A stretch of DNA of 64,000 nt from Bacillus yapensis. GTDB taxonomy: Bacteria; Bacillota; Bacilli; Bacillales; Cytobacillaceae. Numbering within the stretch: position 1 is the stretch's first letter; each line of letters begins with the position of its first letter. A program made the position numbers and the translations under genes. Location of the stretch: contig NZ_SUND01000006.1 in NCBI RefSeq assembly GCF_005280205.1, forward strand, positions 124,001 through 188,000, read 5' to 3'. The notes below the pieces were generated by a model. It saw nothing but the letters and a program-made list of their open reading frames with translations, was not told where the DNA came from and did not search any database. This document shows positions 47,243 to 55,463 of this stretch, piece by piece.

Positions 47243-47653
47243 ATGAAGTATATATCTATTTTCTTTTTACTTTTAAATATAACAGGCTGTCAAAAGGAAT
47301 TGCCTGAGCCGGAGGTTAAATTCCAAGTAGTACCAATGAGTACAATCAATACAGAACATGATCTACCTGTAGCGGTTGAACAAGGTCGAGAACCTTTTAT
47401 GGTGCAGCATCATGTGAAAGGGGATAATGTATTTGTCGAATGCATGATTCCAAATATTTCTTTTCGAGAGGATAGTAAGAACAAGGGAAAAATCATTCTT
47501 ATGATTGATGGAAAAAAGAGAGAGGAAATTCATACTGCTGCTTTTATCATCAAGGGCTTAGGAAGAGGCACCCATCAAATTTCACTAGAGGTTGTAACAC
47601 CTAATAATGAACCGTATCATCTAAAAAAGGAATTCGCCGTTTCTGTTCAGTAA
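47243..47653 (+). CDS. Putative lipoprotein, unknown function
   Basis: A 136-residue protein with a short lipoprotein signal (MKYISIFFLLLNITGC, C16) and a mature domain of alternating beta strands (VKFQVVPMSTINTEHDLPVAVE ... TYHL, KIILMIDGKKREEI), like a small immunoglobulin-type or FixH-like fold. I start at ATG 47243, which follows GGGGGA; an in-frame ATG six codons earlier overlaps that site. It lies alone between ylbE and ylbF. I do not recognise the family. Confidence 0.6.
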   Translation: MKYISIFFLLLNITGCQKELPEPEVKFQVVPMSTINTEHDLPVAVEQGREPFMVQHHVKGDNVFVECMIPNISFREDSKNKGKIILMIDGKKREEIHTAAFIIKGLGRGTHQISLEVVTPNNEPYHLKKEFAVSVQ

Positions 47654-47731
47654 TTTGCTGTTCAAAACTTGTAGTAAAACTTTCGCTTTTCCCTAGATTC
47701 ATGTTAAAATAGGGTGCGGAGGTGAGCATAC

Positions 47732-48175
47732 ATGCTTGCTACTTTAGAGAGATTAGAAATTTTAGATCAGGCAGAGCAGCTTTCTAGTATGATTCTGCAA
47801 TCTGATGTTGTTGAATATTACTTATCATGTTTAAATAAATTGCGCACTAGCAAAGAAACACAGCAAAAAATTAAAGCTTTTACGAAAGAAAAGGAGCTTT
47901 ATGAAGAGGTTCAACGGTTTGGAAGATATCACCCTGATTATCAAAAAGTCATGAGAAATATCCGCGAATTAAAAAGGGATATGGATATGGATGACAATGT
48001 TGCTGAATTTAAAAGAGCAGAAAATGATTTACAGGCTCTATTGGATGAAGTCAGTGTGATTATTGGAAAATCTGTTTCAGAGAAAATAAAGGTACCAACT
48101 GGTAACCCATTCTTTGATAGTTCTTCTAGCTGCGGCGGCGGTTGTGGATCTGGTGGAAGCTGTGGTTGTTCGTAA
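47732..48175 (+). CDS. ylbF: YlbF (RicF), subunit of the RNase Y specificity complex
   Basis: A 147-residue helical protein of the YlbF/YmcA family. With YmcA (RicA) and YaaT (RicT) it forms the Y-complex, which binds Fe-S clusters, directs RNase Y and affects sporulation, competence and biofilm formation. The C-terminal tail SSSCGGGCGSGGSCGCS holds cysteines C134, C138, C144 and C146, the cluster ligands. GGAGGTG precedes the ATG. Own terminator. Confidence 0.94.
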   Translation: MLATLERLEILDQAEQLSSMILQSDVVEYYLSCLNKLRTSKETQQKIKAFTKEKELYEEVQRFGRYHPDYQKVMRNIRELKRDMDMDDNVAEFKRAENDLQALLDEVSVIIGKSVSEKIKVPTGNPFFDSSSSCGGGCGSGGSCGCS

Positions 48176-48208
48176 AGGCTTAGGACACTCTCCTAAGTCT
48201 TTTTAATA
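48176..48208 (+). terminator. Terminator of ylbF
   Basis: GGCTTAGGA pairs with TCCTAAGTC (48177-48199, one G-T pair), followed by TTTTT. Confidence 0.85.
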
Positions 48209-48309
48209 GGCATAGGAAATCAGCCTTATTTAACCAGGGTAGATCATTGAATTAAATGGAATTGTTTGCTAGACTAATAAAAACAAATGTGTTCGAAGGG
48301 GAAAATAGT

Positions 48310-48585
48310 ATGTTAGGGCAGCGCCAAGGGATCATTGTATGGCTGTATTCTTTAAAACAAGCCAAAATGTTAAGAAAGTTCGGAAATGTTCACTTTGTTT
48401 CCAAACGTTTAAAATACGTTGTCCTTTATTGTGATTTAGAGGACGTTGAATCACTCATGGAAAAAATTCAAAACTATTCGTTTGTCAAAAAAGTAGAGCC
48501 TTCGTTCAAGCCGTTTTTAAAAACAGAGTACGAGAATTCTAAACCAGATAAAGCGAAGGAATATGACTATAGAATGGGAATATAA
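48310..48585 (+). CDS. ylbG: UPF0298 protein YlbG
   Basis: A 91-residue soluble protein ([19 protein letters not shown] ... [17 protein letters not shown]) of family UPF0298 (DUF2129). I start at ATG 48310 with AAGGGG upstream; the frame is open 18 codons further up without a ribosome site. Position after ylbF is conserved. Function unknown. Confidence 0.92.
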   Translation: MLGQRQGIIVWLYSLKQAKMLRKFGNVHFVSKRLKYVVLYCDLEDVESLMEKIQNYSFVKKVEPSFKPFLKTEYENSKPDKAKEYDYRMGI

Positions 48586-48617
48586 AAGGCGGAGCGCTAT
48601 GGCTTCGCCTTTTTGCT
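48584..48617. terminator. Bidirectional terminator between ylbG and the DUF7147 gene
   Basis: AAAAGGCGGAGC (48584-48595) pairs with GCTTCGCCTTTT (48602-48613, one G-T pair), with A and T runs on both sides. Confidence 0.87.
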
Positions 48618-48619
48618 GT

Positions 48620-49009
48620 CTATTGTAGTGGTGGTATATAGTGGTTCATTCGTAAAATACCAATTAAGTATTGGAAAAATAATTCTTTTTCCGCAAACTG
48701 GGTCGAAGGTCTGACTTCAAACTGGATAATCTCTTTCCCAAGTTCTTGAGCCGCTTCACGAAAAAGATCAAAGCGTTTATTCGGTGTGACATTTGGATTT
48801 GGAACCCCTTCACGGCAAATATAGAGTGGCTGAAATTTCCCAGGATCGGTCGGCTTTAACACAACGACTAATGAAGTAACCTCTCGATTATTTACTGTGG
48901 TGTGATAGGCCATCATATGTACTAGTCTTTCTTTATTTGCTTTTGCTTGCTCAATTAATTCGTATATATCAGAATATCCTTCGCCTAATTCAATAAAACG
49001 TTGAATCAA
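48620..49009 (-). CDS. DUF7147 family protein (older annotations: methylthioribose kinase)
   Basis: A 129-residue protein (MIQRFIELGEGYSDIYELIEQAK ... TSLVVVLKPTDPGKFQPLYICREG ... LIGILRMNHYIPPL). It starts at TTG 49009, six bases after GGAGGG. As I remember, close Bacillus homologues were once labelled methylthioribose kinase, but at this size and without kinase motifs that cannot be right. Predicted soluble alpha/beta fold. Convergent with ylbG. Function unknown. Confidence 0.75.
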   Translation of the reverse strand: MIQRFIELGEGYSDIYELIEQAKANKERLVHMMAYHTTVNNREVTSLVVVLKPTDPGKFQPLYICREGVPNPNVTPNKRFDLFREAAQELGKEIIQFEVRPSTQFAEKELFFQYLIGILRMNHYIPPLQ

Positions 49010-49153
49010 AATTAGCCCTCCTCTTATTGCATCCAACAATACTTTATCATGCTTTTTCTTCTGTGGCTATGTTCACAAAATAATTAAAATATGTGTGACG
49101 AATTTCCTAACATCTGATATTGTTATCATAAGAAAGTAATAAGGAGTATGACT

Positions 49154-50572
49154 ATGTGGAGAATTTCGTTCACATTATTAATAGTATTATGTTCTGTTAT
49201 TGGAGGCATGCTTTTTTGGCAGTGGCACGTCTATTCTGACTATGATCAACCGAAGAACGAGTTGGAAAAAGCTGAGCAGGAATTGACGGTAGAATCCAAA
49301 GGGAATCAATTAATCATCACCCAACGGATTGAAGGTCTGAAATCGGGGAAGGAATATCGTATTAGTTTTCCAGAAGCTATTACAAGTTGGAGCTGCGAAA
49401 AGGCTGATGGAGAAATCTGTGAATCAGTTGATGAAAACCCTTCTTCTTTTGTAGCGGAAAATCATTCGCTAATCCTTCGCTATCAAATTGAATTAAAAGA
49501 GACAAACGCTTTTCTACTAAATGATTGGATGGGGCAGCTTCCAGATGTTGAAATCGCCCATTCGACAATTAAAGTGGTGGACTCTGCCAGAAGGGAAGGT
49601 TCATGGGTAGCTGGATTTCCTTTAAAGGGATTTAATAAACTAGAGCTGATTGATTATTATGTTTTTGCAGGGGAAGGAGCACGTGGCTCACTGTACTGGC
49701 AATCCGAACCTCTGACAAAAATAATGGATCAAAATGGACTGCAATTTTTTGCCCAGGAAAATAAGGATAAGCAAGACTATCCTTTTGAGAGCTTGAAGCA
49801 AATCCCTAATTTATCCGGTATATCCGTAATCTTTACTAGCCATTTTCAAGAAACAAATGGTATCGGCCTTATGGTCGCGAATCCTGATATAAAAAATGAA
49901 CTACTCGAGCGAAAAATTGTTTATAACTATTTCTTGGGGAAGGCTCCTACACTACCTATAGAAGAGAGATGGCTCATTGATGCCTTAACCTCTTTGTTCT
50001 TAGCTCAACAAAGTAATGTTCCAAAAGGAAATGAACTTATTAGTGAGCTAAATAGTGTTTTAGCTAAAGAGGAAATTGTGAATTTCTTAAATGCTGTCAT
50101 CAGAGAAGATAGTATTACGCCTGAGAAGCTCGATGAGTTAATAGAAACTATAAAAGAGAAACACACACACTTTTTCACCTTGAATAAGAATGAAGATACA
50201 AAGCTAGTTCCTCTTTATTTTAATGATGCACGTAAGGTAGTCCTACAAGAAAAAATTCAGGAAGATATTGAAGTATTGTTAGTAAATGATGAGAAGCTAC
50301 TTCCTTTTATCGATACGATGTCAGCTTTAGGGTTTGAAGCTAAGGCTTTAGCGGATCAGGAAATGATTCTCTTAAACAAGGGCAATAATAATTATCGCTT
50401 CTATATAAGTCAAAATATCTTTCTATACAATGAAGCGGATTTCGGCTTATTAGAGAATCCGTTGCAAATGATTAATGGAACGGTTTATATAAAGGTTCAT
50501 CTCTTACCAGAGATATTCAAAGCAAACATTGAAGAAACAGAGAATGAAATCAAGATCTCACTAGACTTCTAA
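49154..50572 (+). CDS. Membrane-anchored extracellular protein, probable stalk domain
   Basis: A 472-residue protein with an N-terminal signal-anchor (about 3-24, SFTLLIVLCSVIGGMLFW) and a large outer domain. The N-terminal outer part (about 40-150) is beta-rich; the middle is helical (IEERWLIDALTSLFLAQQ); the C-terminal 70 residues (YRFYISQNIFLYNEADFGL ... INGTVYIKVHLLPEIF) resemble the copper amine oxidase N-terminal or stalk domain. I use the second ATG (49154), 7 bases after AAGGAG. It is monocistronic. Function unknown. Confidence 0.72.
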   Translation: MWRISFTLLIVLCSVIGGMLFWQWHVYSDYDQPKNELEKAEQELTVESKGNQLIITQRIEGLKSGKEYRISFPEAITSWSCEKADGEICESVDENPSSFVAENHSLILRYQIELKETNAFLLNDWMGQLPDVEIAHSTIKVVDSARREGSWVAGFPLKGFNKLELIDYYVFAGEGARGSLYWQSEPLTKIMDQNGLQFFAQENKDKQDYPFESLKQIPNLSGISVIFTSHFQETNGIGLMVANPDIKNELLERKIVYNYFLGKAPTLPIEERWLIDALTSLFLAQQSNVPKGNELISELNSVLAKEEIVNFLNAVIREDSITPEKLDELIETIKEKHTHFFTLNKNEDTKLVPLYFNDARKVVLQEKIQEDIEVLLVNDEKLLPFIDTMSALGFEAKALADQEMILLNKGNNNYRFYISQNIFLYNEADFGLLENPLQMINGTVYIKVHLLPEIFKANIEETENEIKISLDF

Positions 50573-50599
50573 TAGGGGAGAGGGAGATTTTCAAACGAA

Positions 50600-50640
50600 G
50601 AAGCTTGTTGATTTTTGGCGGAAATCAACAAGCTTTTTGT
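50600..50640 (+). terminator. Terminator of the stalk-domain gene
   Basis: AAGCTTGTTGATTT (50601-50614) pairs with AAATCAACAAGCTT (50622-50635), followed by TTTTG. Confidence 0.9.
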
Positions 50641-50644
50641 GTAT

Positions 50645-50797
50645 GTAAAAAGAAAACCCTGCAGAGATTTCTGCAGGGTCCTTCCATCTCCTTTATAAGG
50701 AAAGAAGGCAAAGGGAGAGGAGAAACCGGAGGAAGAACTTATGGGGAAACGTAAGTCTTCTCCGCGGTTGGCAACAACATCCTCGAATAGATGTTGT
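50645..50797 (-). ncRNA. csfG: CsfG-like sporulation small RNA
   Basis: About 150 bases on the minus strand form a complete small-RNA unit. A sigma-F-like promoter (50804-50832) is followed by a 9-bp hairpin (AACAACATC/GATGTTGTT, 50773-50798), then a larger stem-loop closed by AACCG/CGGTT (50724-50769) with loop bases around CCCCATAAG, and a terminator (ACCCTGCAGA/TCTGCAGGGT, 50656-50679) with a TTTTCTTTTT tail. To my knowledge B. subtilis CsfG, a forespore RNA under sigma-F and sigma-G conserved in spore formers, lies in the same ylbG-ylbH gap. Rfam also lists a ylbH leader motif for this region. Confidence 0.75.
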
Positions 50798-50803
50798 TAA
50801 TAA

Positions 50804-50832
50804 CATTATTTCCATAAAAGAATTGGTTATAC
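50804..50832 (-). promoter_or_regulatory. Sigma-F/sigma-G-like promoter of the CsfG-like RNA
   Basis: On the minus strand GTATA (50828-50832), a 14-base spacer, and GGAAATAATG (50804-50813), which fits the sigma-F -10 pattern GGNNANAHTR at every fixed position. Confidence 0.62.
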
Positions 50833-50919
50833 ATTATTAGGATCATTTTTTGAGCTTTCTTGAAGAAAGTCTAGACTAAGCAATGTTTCTAGGGGAACAA
50901 ACGGCTTCGGCTTCTTTTA

Positions 50920-50948
50920 TTGGCACTTTCTTTTAATTATGTTAGGAT
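50920..50948 (+). promoter_or_regulatory. Candidate sigma-A promoter of rsmD
   Basis: TTGGCA (50920-50925), 17-base spacer, TAGGAT (50943-50948) with an upstream TG at -14. The start codon of rsmD is 40 bases downstream, so the structured RNA region is not in the rsmD leader if this promoter is used. Confidence 0.6.
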
Positions 50949-50988
50949 GGTAAGGAAGTTTACAATTTGATACGGGTGATTAGTTTCC

Positions 50989-51555
50989 ATGAGAGTAGTT
51001 TCGGGTAAATATAAAGGAAAATCATTGAAGGCGGTGCCTGGCAACTCAACTAGACCAACAACAGATAAAGTAAAAGAAGCCCTCTTTAATATTATTGGGC
51101 CATACTTTGATGGTGGACTGTGTCTAGATTTATTTGCTGGAAGTGGTGGACTCGGAATCGAGGCGCTTAGCCGCGGTGTGGACAAGGTGCTTTTTATCGA
51201 CCGAGATGGGAAAGCGATTCAAACCATTCATGATAATTTAAAGCAATGTCAGGCAGAAGAGCAGGCAGAGGTGTATCGAAATGATGCCAATCGTGCTCTA
51301 AAGGCCATAATTAAACGAGAACTGATTTTTGATTACATATTTCTTGACCCTCCATATGCAAAGCAACAGCTTAAAGAGATTATAGAAGTGATTGATAAAA
51401 ACGGACTTCTGAATGAGCAAGGACTTATTGTTTGCGAGCATAGTACAGATGTGAAATTGCCAACTGCAATTCAAGGCCTTACACAAATCAAACAAGAAAC
51501 ATACGGTATTATTACGATTTCAATTTATGCAAAGAGCAGTTTGATGGAAAATTAA
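50989..51555 (+). CDS. rsmD: 16S rRNA (guanine(966)-N2)-methyltransferase RsmD (YlbH)
   Basis: A 188-residue SAM-dependent methyltransferase that modifies G966 of 16S rRNA on the assembled 30S particle. The N-terminal MRVVSGKYKGK is typical, the SAM loop DLFAGSGGLG is at residues 47-56, and the catalytic DPPY at 120-123. coaD follows after about 57 bases; the rsmD-coaD pair is conserved in most bacteria. Confidence 0.95.
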   Translation: MRVVSGKYKGKSLKAVPGNSTRPTTDKVKEALFNIIGPYFDGGLCLDLFAGSGGLGIEALSRGVDKVLFIDRDGKAIQTIHDNLKQCQAEEQAEVYRNDANRALKAIIKRELIFDYIFLDPPYAKQQLKEIIEVIDKNGLLNEQGLIVCEHSTDVKLPTAIQGLTQIKQETYGIITISIYAKSSLMEN

Positions 51556-51572
51556 ATGAATGGTTACACTAA

Positions 51573-52097
<525 letters not shown>

Positions 52098-52136
52098 TAA
52101 AAACGAGTACTAGTTGAACTAGTGCTCGTTTTTGTT
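52098..52136. terminator. Bidirectional terminator between coaD and ylbJ
   Basis: AAAACGAGTACTAGT (52100-52114) pairs with ACTAGTGCTCGTTTT (52118-52132, one mismatch-like G-T), with A and T runs on both sides. Confidence 0.88.
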
Positions 52137-53336
52137 TGTTTTTTTGGCGTAAATAAGGATATATACCATTAAGGACAAAATCGTTAGAAGCGGTCCTGTA
52201 TCCTTCATCATTTCAAGAATTCCAACTGACTGTTCTTCAAAAAATGCTACCGGAATAGCATTTGTAGTTTCATTCGTGGTGTTGAATTTCTCGTAAACTG
52301 GTTTCCATAAAAGAAGGGTGTATAATCCAGCAAACATACTATGAAAAATCCGAGCAATAAAAAATGGTTTGAAGTTGATATCTGTTTGGGCTAAGATACT
52401 GGCAACCTGTGCTTGCACACTAAAACCACTAAACGCTAAAATCATGCTTGCAATAATCGCTTGATACATAAGAGTTGTATCCTGTACCTGGCTTGTTAAT
52501 TTGTTTCCTAACGTTATTTCGAAAAGACCAGAGATTAATGGGATACTGAAAGCATCTGGTAACTGAATAAAACGCAAGAATACTTCGACGATGCTTGCAA
52601 GAAATTCGATAATATGTAAATTAGATAGGAGTTGATTGATGACCGAGAATAGAATGATAAAGCCACCGATCATGAGCAATGTTTGAATAGAAGACATTAC
52701 GGAATCTCCAAGTAATTTACCAATCGGTCTATTATCCTTAATTCTTGTTTGATGGAGCTCTCGGAGCGCAGTCCTCAAGGAAAACAATTTTTTGCTCTTA
52801 GACTCTTTAGATTTACTATCGTCACGTCCGTAAAATCTCATGAATATTCCTACGGTTAAATTTCCAAGATAATGGGCTAAGGCTAGAATTACACCGAGTT
52901 TAGGATTGTTGAAAAATCCGACGGATACAGCCCCAAATATGAATAATGGGTTCGAACAGTTTGTAAACGTCACGAGTCTTTCAGCCTCAATTTTCGAAAG
53001 CTGCTCTTCTTGTCTCAATCTTGCCGTTAGCTTTGCTCCGGCAGGATAGCCGGATGCCATCCCCATTGCCCAAACGAATCCTCCCACTCCAGGAACACGA
53101 AAAAGAGGTCTCATTAACGGCTCCAACAATACTCCCACAAATTTCACAACGCCAAAACCGATTAGCATTTCAGAAACAATGAAAAACGGAAGCAAAGAGG
53201 GAAAGACGATTTTCCACCACATATCCAATCCTCGAATGGAGGCTCCAACAGATTCCTGTGGAAACGAGATTAAAGAAATGGCTAAGATGGTAACAGAAGT
53301 AGCGAGAATGATGGTTTTTAGTTTGGATTTTACCAC
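52119..53336 (-). CDS. ylbJ: Sporulation integral membrane protein YlbJ
   Basis: A 405-residue polytopic membrane protein (about eight to ten helices) with the nucleoside-recognition-type Gate repeats, for example FPSLLPFFIVSEMLIGFGVV and the conserved GMASGYPAGAK. In B. subtilis ylbJ is transcribed by sigma-E and needed for heat-resistant spores. It starts with GTG at 53336, 8 bases after GGGAGG. The long 266-base gap to ylbK should hold its promoter; I see no clear sigma-E consensus. Confidence 0.92.
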   Translation of the reverse strand: MVKSKLKTIILATSVTILAISLISFPQESVGASIRGLDMWWKIVFPSLLPFFIVSEMLIGFGVVKFVGVLLEPLMRPLFRVPGVGGFVWAMGMASGYPAGAKLTARLRQEEQLSKIEAERLVTFTNCSNPLFIFGAVSVGFFNNPKLGVILALAHYLGNLTVGIFMRFYGRDDSKSKESKSKKLFSLRTALRELHQTRIKDNRPIGKLLGDSVMSSIQTLLMIGGFIILFSVINQLLSNLHIIEFLASIVEVFLRFIQLPDAFSIPLISGLFEITLGNKLTSQVQDTTLMYQAIIASMILAFSGFSVQAQVASILAQTDINFKPFFIARIFHSMFAGLYTLLLWKPVYEKFNTTNETTNAIPVAFFEEQSVGILEMMKDTGPLLTILSLMVYILIYAKKTNKNEH

Positions 53337-53602
53337 TCAAGAATCCTCCCTCAAAGATTTGCTTACAGATGCTTAAAGTGCAACTTTTCAGAAACAATGC
53401 TAAAATAGAAATAAATTCAAGTAGAAAATATGGATAAATTACTTTATCGAAATAACAGTACTCGCGGTCTTGTCCTCATATAAATCAATATACTCATAGA
53501 AAAATAAAATAGACCATAAGAATAGATAAAAGTGGAGGAGCATTGTGCAAGAACTAAAGCTGAAGCTATTGATTCCTACAGCTTAAAAAGGAGGCGTCGT
53601 TT

Positions 53603-54388
53603 TTGCATTATCCTAAAATCGGTCTTGCTTTAGGCTCTGGGGGAGCACGTGGATTTGCCCATCTAGGTGTTTTAAAAACATTGTTGGATGCAGGTATTCC
53701 CGTCGATTTAATTGCTGGAAGCAGCATGGGAGCAATGGTTGGTTGTTTTTATGGGGCTGGGCTTGATATTGAAAGATTGTATAATTTATCTCGTGTATTT
53801 AAGAGAAAATACTATTTAGATTTTACAATTCCAAAAATGGGCTTTATCGCAGGAAATCGCGTTAAAGACCTTATTCGAATTTTTACACATGGAAGAAATC
53901 TTGAGCAGTTGGATATCCCTGTCCATGTTGTTGCAACTGATTTAATGACAGGTGATAAAATTGTTTTTAAGGATGGACCAATTGCAGATGCGGTGCGGGC
54001 CAGTATTTCGATACCAGGAATCTTTGTGCCTGAGAAGTATGAAGGAAAACTTTTAGTGGATGGTGGGGTCATCGACCGAGTTCCTGTTTCTGTTGTCAAA
54101 GAGATGGGGGCGGATCTTATTATTGCTGTAGATGTTTCCCGTGTTAAGCGTAACGCAGAAATCTCCTCTATTTACGACGTCATCATGCAAAGCTTGGATA
54201 TTATGCAGATGGAACTTGCTGCAAATCGGGAGTTTGCATCTGACATTATGATAACTCCACCAGTTGAGATGTATAGTTCAAGGGCTTTTACGCAGATTGA
54301 TGAAATCATCGCCATTGGAGAAGAGGAAGCGAAAAAACATATCGATACGATTAAAGGTTTAATTGAGCAGTGGAAGGAGCAGCACTAG
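53603..54388 (+). CDS. ylbK: Patatin-like phospholipase family protein YlbK
   Basis: A 261-residue patatin/RssA-type serine hydrolase. The oxyanion glycine loop GSGGARG is at residues 11-17, the nucleophile elbow GSSMG at 39-43 (S41), and the catalytic aspartate D153 in VDGGVIDR. It starts with TTG at 53603 after AAAAGGAGG. Its stop is directly followed by the ylbL start, so translation is coupled. Natural substrate unknown. Confidence 0.92.
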   Translation: MHYPKIGLALGSGGARGFAHLGVLKTLLDAGIPVDLIAGSSMGAMVGCFYGAGLDIERLYNLSRVFKRKYYLDFTIPKMGFIAGNRVKDLIRIFTHGRNLEQLDIPVHVVATDLMTGDKIVFKDGPIADAVRASISIPGIFVPEKYEGKLLVDGGVIDRVPVSVVKEMGADLIIAVDVSRVKRNAEISSIYDVIMQSLDIMQMELAANREFASDIMITPPVEMYSSRAFTQIDEIIAIGEEEAKKHIDTIKGLIEQWKEQH

Positions 54389-55417
54389 ATGAACAAGCGT
54401 TTTTATTTTCGATTTTTTTTCATATTATTGGTCTTATTTCTATTTTTTGCAACATTTTATAGTTTGCCATATTATGTATCGAAGCCAGGTATGGCGAAAG
54501 AACTGGAACCGATAATTGAGGTTGAAAATGGGTATGAAGAAGAAGGAAGCTTTATGCTCACAACAATTCGAATGGGAAAAGCAAATATTTATTCTTACTT
54601 ATTGGCTAAAGTAAGTGACTATCAGGAAATTTATCCGTTAGATGCTGTTAGAGCGGAAGAGGAAACAGAAGAAGAATATAATGTGCGACAGCTTCATCTT
54701 ATGGCTACATCAAAGCTTGCAGCAATTGAAGTAGCATATAAAAAAGCAGGAATACCGATTGATTACAAATTTAATGGTGTCTATGTGTTAAATGTGGTTG
54801 AGGGAATGCCAGCGGACGGTAAGCTCGTAGCAGGAGATCATATTTTTAAGATTGATGGAAAAGAATTTAAATCCTCAGAAGAATTTATCAATTATGTAAG
54901 TGATAAATCAGCGGGTGATGAAATTACGTTGACTTACAAGCGAGATGATAAAGAAGGGGAGGCTATTATTAAAGTAGAGCCATTTCCAGATGATAAAACA
55001 CGTGTTGGTGTTGGCATTGGCTTAGTTGATGATAAGGAATTAATCGTCGATCCAAGTGTTGAAATTAATTCTGAAGAAATTGGTGGTCCTTCAGCTGGAT
55101 TTATGTTCTCCCTCGAAATTTATAATCAACTTGTTGAAGAGGATTTAACTAGGGGTTATCAAATTGCCGGAACTGGAACAATTGAACCAGCTGGAATTAT
55201 TGGTCGAATTGGTGGGATTGAGCAAAAAATTGTAGCTGCCGATAAGGCGGGTGCGGAAATTTTCTTTGCGCCAAACGAAGAGGGAGCGGCGGATTCCAAC
55301 TATAAAGCTGCTATAAAAACAGCAAAAGATATTGGAACGAAAATGAAAATTGTTCCTGTTGATACATTTGATGAAGCAATCGATTATTTAGAAAATCTAG
55401 AACCAAAAAAGAAATAG
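54389..55417 (+). CDS. ylbL: PDZ-Lon-like membrane serine protease YlbL (SepM family)
   Basis: A 342-residue protein with an N-terminal membrane anchor (about 6-26), a PDZ domain (about 115-200, YVLNVVEGMPADGKLVAGDHI) and a Lon-type protease domain with S235 in GGPSAGFMF and K280 in GIEQKIVAADKAGA, the Ser-Lys dyad. SepM-family members process peptides outside the cell in streptococci; the B. subtilis YlbL role is less clear. GGAG precedes the ATG at the end of ylbK. Confidence 0.93.
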   Translation: MNKRFYFRFFFILLVLFLFFATFYSLPYYVSKPGMAKELEPIIEVENGYEEEGSFMLTTIRMGKANIYSYLLAKVSDYQEIYPLDAVRAEEETEEEYNVRQLHLMATSKLAAIEVAYKKAGIPIDYKFNGVYVLNVVEGMPADGKLVAGDHIFKIDGKEFKSSEEFINYVSDKSAGDEITLTYKRDDKEGEAIIKVEPFPDDKTRVGVGIGLVDDKELIVDPSVEINSEEIGGPSAGFMFSLEIYNQLVEEDLTRGYQIAGTGTIEPAGIIGRIGGIEQKIVAADKAGAEIFFAPNEEGAADSNYKAAIKTAKDIGTKMKIVPVDTFDEAIDYLENLEPKKK

Positions 55418-55420
55418 ATT

Positions 55421-55463
55421 TAAAAAGAGGAAAGGCGATTATAAAATGCCTTTCCTCTTTTTG
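55421..55463. terminator. Bidirectional terminator between ylbL and tmcAL
   Basis: A 15-bp perfect stem, AAAAAGAGGAAAGGC (55422-55436) with GCCTTTCCTCTTTTT (55448-55462). The right arm overlaps the last codons of tmcAL, whose stop codon lies in the loop. Confidence 0.92.

Noticed and set aside
50743-50800. Plus-strand 19-codon frame starting MGKRKSSPRL with a GGAGG site
   Set aside because: It lies wholly inside the paired stems of the minus-strand csfG-like RNA, which explains the sequence better.
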